Shown here: positions 6,533 to 9,866 of the stretch, one piece after another
Layout of the letters: each line of letters opens with the position of its first letter
How positions within the stretch are numbered: position 1 is the stretch's first letter
Assembly (NCBI GenBank): GCA_910579415.1
Contig: CAJTUY010000054.1
Coordinates: forward strand, 1-9,866
Direction of reading: 5' to 3'
From: an uncultured Clostridia bacterium
GTDB taxonomy: Bacteria > Bacillota > Clostridia > UBA1381
Length of the DNA: 9,866 nucleotides
Notes under the pieces: generated by a model
What the model was told of the DNA's origin: nothing
What the model saw: only the letters and a program-made list of their open reading frames with translations
Database searches by the model: none
Made by a program: the position numbers and the translations under genes

Positions 6533-6536
6533 CTTC

Positions 6537-6565
6537 TTGACATACAACCTATTATTTGGTATTAT
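6537..6565 (+). promoter_or_regulatory. Sigma-A promoter of the adenylating-enzyme operon
   Basis: A perfect TTGACA (6537-6542) is followed after 17 bp by TATTAT (6560-6565), one mismatch from consensus; an overlapping TATAAT (6565-6570) is too far from this -35. The start is predicted near 6572, about 43 nt before the first ATG. The leader contains a small TGCCG-N8-CGGCA hairpin (6583-6600) just before the ribosome binding site. Confidence 0.75.
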
Positions 6566-6614
6566 ATAATTAGTAAGAATTGTGCCGGTATAAAACGGCA
6601 GAACGGAGATTATT

Positions 6615-8159
6615 ATGGTACATCTGAACAGCGCGGTAAGACTTTTGGACATAGCCGCCGAAAAATATAAAAATAAAACAGCAATTAAAGACGATTGGAG
6701 CGAAATTTCGTTCGGTGAACTGCAAAAACAGGGTAAATCTGTCGGTACGGCAATTATCAACGCAGACGCGGACGGGTATATGCCCTCGCCTGTAATGGTA
6801 TATCTTAAAAAAAGTATTTCGTGTATCGTCTGCTTTATGGGCGCAATGTACAGCGCAAACCCGTATGTGCCTGTCGCTTACGATATGCCTGCCAACAGAA
6901 TACAGAAAATCGTGGACAGTCTTCAGGGAAGAGGTCATATTATAACTGATGCACACGGTCTTGAAACACTGAAAACAATGGATATTCCCGAAACAATTTC
7001 CGTTCATATATATGAAGAAATCGCGAAAACCGAAGCAGACAATATATTGGTGGAAAAAACGCTCTCAACCGCAATTGATACAGACCCGATTTACATAATG
7101 TTCACATCGGGTTCCACAGGCGCGCCGAAAGGCGTAACCGTGCCGCACAGGGGTGTTATTGACTACGCAATGTGGGTAGCAAAAACCTTCGGTATTGACG
7201 AAAATTCCGTACTCGGCAATCAGGCGCCGTTTTATTTTGATAACTCAATATTTGATATATATTCCTGCCTTCTGACAGGCGCAAAGATGGTCATAATTCC
7301 CGAAACACTGTTTATGTTCCCCGTCAAGCTTCCCGAATTTGTCCGTGATAACAACATTACAACAATTTTTTGGGTTCCGACTGTTATGATTAACGTAGCA
7401 AATTCAGGAGTGCTTTCGGAAATTGAACTTCCAAAGCTTGAAAATGTAGTGTTCTGCGGCGAGGTTATGCCTAATACACAGCTTAACATATGGCGCAAGG
7501 CTCAGCCGCACTGTACCTATGCAAATTTATACGGACCGACGGAAATTTCCGACGTGTGTACCTACTATATAGCGGACAGACCGTTTAAGGACAGCGACCC
7601 GCTACCCATCGGCAAGGCGTGCGAAAATATGCGTATTATAATCCTTAACGAGCAGAATGAAATAGCAAAAACAAACGAGCAGGGTGAAATTTGCGTAATC
7701 GGTACGGGCGTATCGCTCGGCTACTGGAACAATCCCGAAATCACAAGTAAGGCATTTGTACAAAATCCTGTAAATCCGTATTATGAAGAACGCATTTACC
7801 GTACGGGCGACCTTGCTTTTACAGACGACGAGGGACTTATTATTTATCTGGGACGCAAGGACAATCAGGTTAAAGTCAAGGGAAACAGAATAGAGCTTGG
7901 TGAAATTGAAAACGCGGCAATGTGCGTAGACGGCGTAAAAGGCGCGTGCGCAGTATTTGACGAGGACAAGCAGCAAATTGTGCTGTTTGTGGAAAGTCAG
8001 ACTGAGTTTAAGCTCCGCAAAATGAATTTAGAGCTTAAAAAGTATATACCGAATTATATGCTGCCGTCCGCGCTTAAGGTAATGGAAAAATTTCCGCACA
8101 CAGCAAATGATAAAATAGACCGCGTCACATTAAAAAACAGTCTTAAAACGGAGGCATAA
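6615..8159 (+). CDS. DltA-like amino-acid adenylating enzyme, copy 1 (FCGE type)
   Basis: Stand-alone adenylation enzyme of 514 residues, DltA-sized. The family activates an amino acid as aminoacyl-AMP and loads it on a carrier-protein thiol. Visible motifs are the P-loop TSGSTGAPKG (164-173), FDNSIFD (208-214) with Asp209 at the amino-group-binding position, YGPTE (306-310), YRTGDL (395-400), GRKDNQVKVKGNRIEL (413-428) and the catalytic lysine K500 in NDKIDR, where NGKIDR is more usual. FCGE (280-283) is as in DltA, whose Cys in this motif contacts D-alanine. That points to D-Ala or another small amino acid, but the pocket is not fully DltA-like (FDNSIFD). There is no fused carrier or condensation domain. 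CGGAG lies 6 nt before the ATG. It is the first gene of an operon with a second paralogue and a carrier protein. The ligase class is sure; the substrate is inferred. Confidence 0.88.
   Translation: MVHLNSAVRLLDIAAEKYKNKTAIKDDWSEISFGELQKQGKSVGTAIINADADGYMPSPVMVYLKKSISCIVCFMGAMYSANPYVPVAYDMPANRIQKIVDSLQGRGHIITDAHGLETLKTMDIPETISVHIYEEIAKTEADNILVEKTLSTAIDTDPIYIMFTSGSTGAPKGVTVPHRGVIDYAMWVAKTFGIDENSVLGNQAPFYFDNSIFDIYSCLLTGAKMVIIPETLFMFPVKLPEFVRDNNITTIFWVPTVMINVANSGVLSEIELPKLENVVFCGEVMPNTQLNIWRKAQPHCTYANLYGPTEISDVCTYYIADRPFKDSDPLPIGKACENMRIIILNEQNEIAKTNEQGEICVIGTGVSLGYWNNPEITSKAFVQNPVNPYYEERIYRTGDLAFTDDEGLIIYLGRKDNQVKVKGNRIELGEIENAAMCVDGVKGACAVFDEDKQQIVLFVESQTEFKLRKMNLELKKYIPNYMLPSALKVMEKFPHTANDKIDRVTLKNSLKTEA
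8150..8154 (+). promoter_or_regulatory. Ribosome binding site inside the end of ligase 1
   Basis: GGAGG spans the last Thr-Glu-Ala codons of the first ligase gene, 6 nt before the next ATG. The stop TAA (8157-8159) and the ATG (8161) are separated by one base, so the two genes are likely translationally coupled and made in similar amounts. Confidence 0.85.
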
Positions 8160-8160
8160 T

Positions 8161-9693
8161 ATGGAAACTCTTATGCAAAGCGCCGTATGTCTATTAGACC
8201 GCGCGGCAGAAAAATTCAAAGATAAAACGGTGTTTGAGGACAAGGACGGCAAAATCTCATTCGAGGAACTACGCGCAAAAAGCCGCCGCGCAGCAAGCGG
8301 ACTTATGCAAAACGCCGCGACAGGCAGAAAATCACCTGTAATTGTGTATCTTCCCAAGAGTATAAATTCAATAATCGGCTTTATGGCATCGCTTTACAGC
8401 GCCTCACCGTACGTGCCGATTGACTATGCCATACCGCTTGCACGCATGGAAAGAACAGTTGAAAACCTCAATCCAACTGCAATTATTACAGATGAAAAAG
8501 GCAGAGATATGCTTGCTTCGCTAGAACTTAATACAAAAATACTTATATTTGATGATTTGATAAATCACAAAATTGACAGTGAAGCAATAGACCGCGCGCA
8601 AAGCGGCGTATGCGACCTTGACCCTGCGTACATCATGTATACATCAGGTTCAACAGGAGTACCAAAAGGAGTTACTGTTTCAAACAGAGCCGTTATCGAT
8701 TACATTGAATGGATTGCCGAAACCTTCCCTGTTAATGAAAACAGCGTAATCGGCATGCAGTCAGCATTTCATTTTGACAATTCGGTATTTGATATGTATA
8801 CTGCATTTTATACCGGCGCAAAAACGATGATAATTCCCGAAATACTGTTTATGTACCCCGAAAAGCTTATGGATTACATGCTTGAAAGCAGAATTTCATG
8901 TATATTCTGGGTTCCGACAGTTATGATAAGCGTAGCAAACGGCGGCATATTGGAAAAGATACCTTTGCCAGATTTAAAACTTATAATGTTTGCAGGCGAG
9001 GTTATGCCTAATACACAGCTTAATATATGGCGAAAAAATCTGCCCGACTGTATGTATGTAAACATGTACGGTCCGACAGAAGCCTGTGACATAGCTACCT
9101 ATTATATTGTAGACCGTGAATTTGAAAATCATGAAACCCTTCCAATCGGTAAGGTATGCGCGAACATGCGCGCAATTATATTGAATGATGAGGACAGACA
9201 ATGCGCCGCAGGCGAACAGGGCGAATTATGCATCGGCGGTACGGGCATTGCGCTCGGTTACTGGAACGCGCCTGACATTACGGCAAAAGCGTTTGTGCAA
9301 AACCCGCTTAATACCAAGTATCATGACAGGATTTACCGTACAGGCGACCTTGTATATGAAAATGAAGAAGGTAATATAATCTTCATAGGCAGAAAAGACA
9401 GCCAGATAAAACTCCGCGGAAACAGGATTGAACTTGGCGATTTGGAAAGCGCCGCGGCTACGGTTGACGGCGCAGACAGCGTTTGCGCGCTTTTTGACGC
9501 TGACAGACAAGAAATTGTTCTGTTTATAGAAACAACGGCAGAAATTAAAGAACGCAAATTCAAAATAGAGCTTAAAAAATATGTTCCTGCATATATGGTT
9601 CCGTCACGAATTGTTACAATTAATAAATTCCCTCACACGCCCAGCGGCAAAATTGACCGCGTAGGGTTAAGAAAAGAATATATTGAGGGATAA
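8161..9693 (+). CDS. DltA-like amino-acid adenylating enzyme, copy 2 (FAGE type)
   Basis: Paralogue of the gene before it (510 residues, collinear throughout, about half identical by eye). All catalytic motifs are present: TSGSTGVPKG (161-170), FDNSVFD (205-211) with Asp206 for the amino group, YGPTE (303-307), YRTGDL (392-397), GRKDSQIKLRGNRIEL (410-425) and K497 in SGKIDR. It should therefore be an active ligase, not a degenerate copy. The DltA-type FCGE motif reads FAGE here (277-280; Ala278), and residues after YGPTE also differ (ACDIA versus ISDVC), so its preferred amino acid may differ from that of the first copy. It starts one base after the upstream stop and is followed after 25 bp by a carrier-protein gene. 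A 29-base stretch (8995-9023) is identical to copy 1, much closer than the rest. The substrate is unknown; D-alanine, glycine or serine are only guesses. Confidence 0.88.
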   Translation: METLMQSAVCLLDRAAEKFKDKTVFEDKDGKISFEELRAKSRRAASGLMQNAATGRKSPVIVYLPKSINSIIGFMASLYSASPYVPIDYAIPLARMERTVENLNPTAIITDEKGRDMLASLELNTKILIFDDLINHKIDSEAIDRAQSGVCDLDPAYIMYTSGSTGVPKGVTVSNRAVIDYIEWIAETFPVNENSVIGMQSAFHFDNSVFDMYTAFYTGAKTMIIPEILFMYPEKLMDYMLESRISCIFWVPTVMISVANGGILEKIPLPDLKLIMFAGEVMPNTQLNIWRKNLPDCMYVNMYGPTEACDIATYYIVDREFENHETLPIGKVCANMRAIILNDEDRQCAAGEQGELCIGGTGIALGYWNAPDITAKAFVQNPLNTKYHDRIYRTGDLVYENEEGNIIFIGRKDSQIKLRGNRIELGDLESAAATVDGADSVCALFDADRQEIVLFIETTAEIKERKFKIELKKYVPAYMVPSRIVTINKFPHTPSGKIDRVGLRKEYIEG

Positions 9694-9718
9694 ACTTATA
9701 TAAAAAGGAGATATAAAA

Positions 9719-9866
9719 ATGGAAGAAATCAAGGACAAGCTCAGAGCTTTTATACAGGAGAAATTTGAAATTGACAACGACCCCGATTTTACAGACGACG
9801 TACATCTGTTTAACGAAGGTTTTGTAGATTCCTTCGGCGCGGTTGAAATAATACATTTTATTGAAC
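9719..9866 (+). CDS. Acyl/peptidyl carrier protein, DltC-like, 3' end missing
   Basis: The first 49 residues are visible before the window ends; the family is usually about 75-85 residues. The start is fixed by AAGGAG (9705-9710), 8 nt before the ATG. The phosphopantetheine attachment site is seen as GFVDSF (34-39), with Ser38 as the modified residue, followed by the helix GAVEIIHFIE. The spacing of an N-terminal helix, an acidic loop and DSF matches DltC and small stand-alone carriers. It would receive the aminoacyl group from one or both upstream ligases as a thioester and pass it to a transferase not in view. It could be a carrier for an NRPS-like or polymer-decorating pathway rather than true DltC; no dltB lies between ligase and carrier. 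Confidence 0.85.
   Translation, partial: MEEIKDKLRAFIQEKFEIDNDPDFTDDVHLFNEGFVDSFGAVEIIHFIE

Noticed and set aside
6503..7007. Leftward reading frames over the ligase promoter and 5' end
   Set aside because: Antisense to a clear gene with intact motifs; residues look random and rich in Cys/Phe/Tyr, and no ribosome binding site was found.
6615..9693. Nonribosomal peptide synthetase modules
   Set aside because: Each enzyme is a single adenylation domain of DltA length with no condensation, carrier or thioesterase domain fused.

Overview
The window looks like chromosomal DNA of a low-GC, Gram-positive anaerobe of the class Clostridia. Coding regions are A/T-rich and the intergenic DNA is more so. 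Promoters match the sigma-A consensus well, ribosome binding sites are strong (AGGAGG, GGGAGGA), and one gene encodes a secreted protein with S-layer homology (SLH) domains. I cannot name the species.

Layout. Bases 1-76 are 19 perfect CTGT units cut by the window edge, with a near-consensus leftward promoter just to the right whose predicted start lies on the repeat boundary. A 23S rRNA uracil-5 methyltransferase gene (rlmD/rlmCD type, 345-1697, +) converges on a large leftward gene for an SLH surface protein (1794-4682, -), and the two share a bidirectional terminator (1740-1764). About 600 bp to the right of the SLH gene carry no convincing gene but much regulatory structure: a proximal promoter, a near-consensus distal promoter and a possible third one, a helically spaced cluster of TGTAA/TTACA motifs, and a 50-nt mRNA leader segment that can fold as an H-type pseudoknot. 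Next comes gapA (5334-6350, -) with its own strong terminator, leader and promoter. From 6537 rightward a promoter drives two tandem DltA-like amino-acid adenylating enzymes (6615-8159 and 8161-9693) and an acyl/peptidyl carrier protein (from 9719) cut by the window end.

How the parts work together. rlmD and gapA are housekeeping genes. The SLH protein is probably an abundant surface-layer protein, held to the wall through its N-terminal SLH region and projecting a long, acidic, cysteine-free body. The rightward operon is an amino-acid activation unit: two ligases (clear paralogues, about half identical by eye) each able to adenylate a small amino acid, and at least one carrier to receive it as a thioester. 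This resembles the dltA/dltC half of the D-alanylation pathway, but with two ligases back to back and no dltB between ligase and carrier, so it is not a standard dltABCD operon. The acceptor and any transferase lie beyond the window.

Most worth following up: the candidate pseudoknot leader of the SLH gene, the tetranucleotide tract at the start point of a leftward transcript, and the paired DltA-like enzymes that differ at a pocket position (Cys versus Ala).
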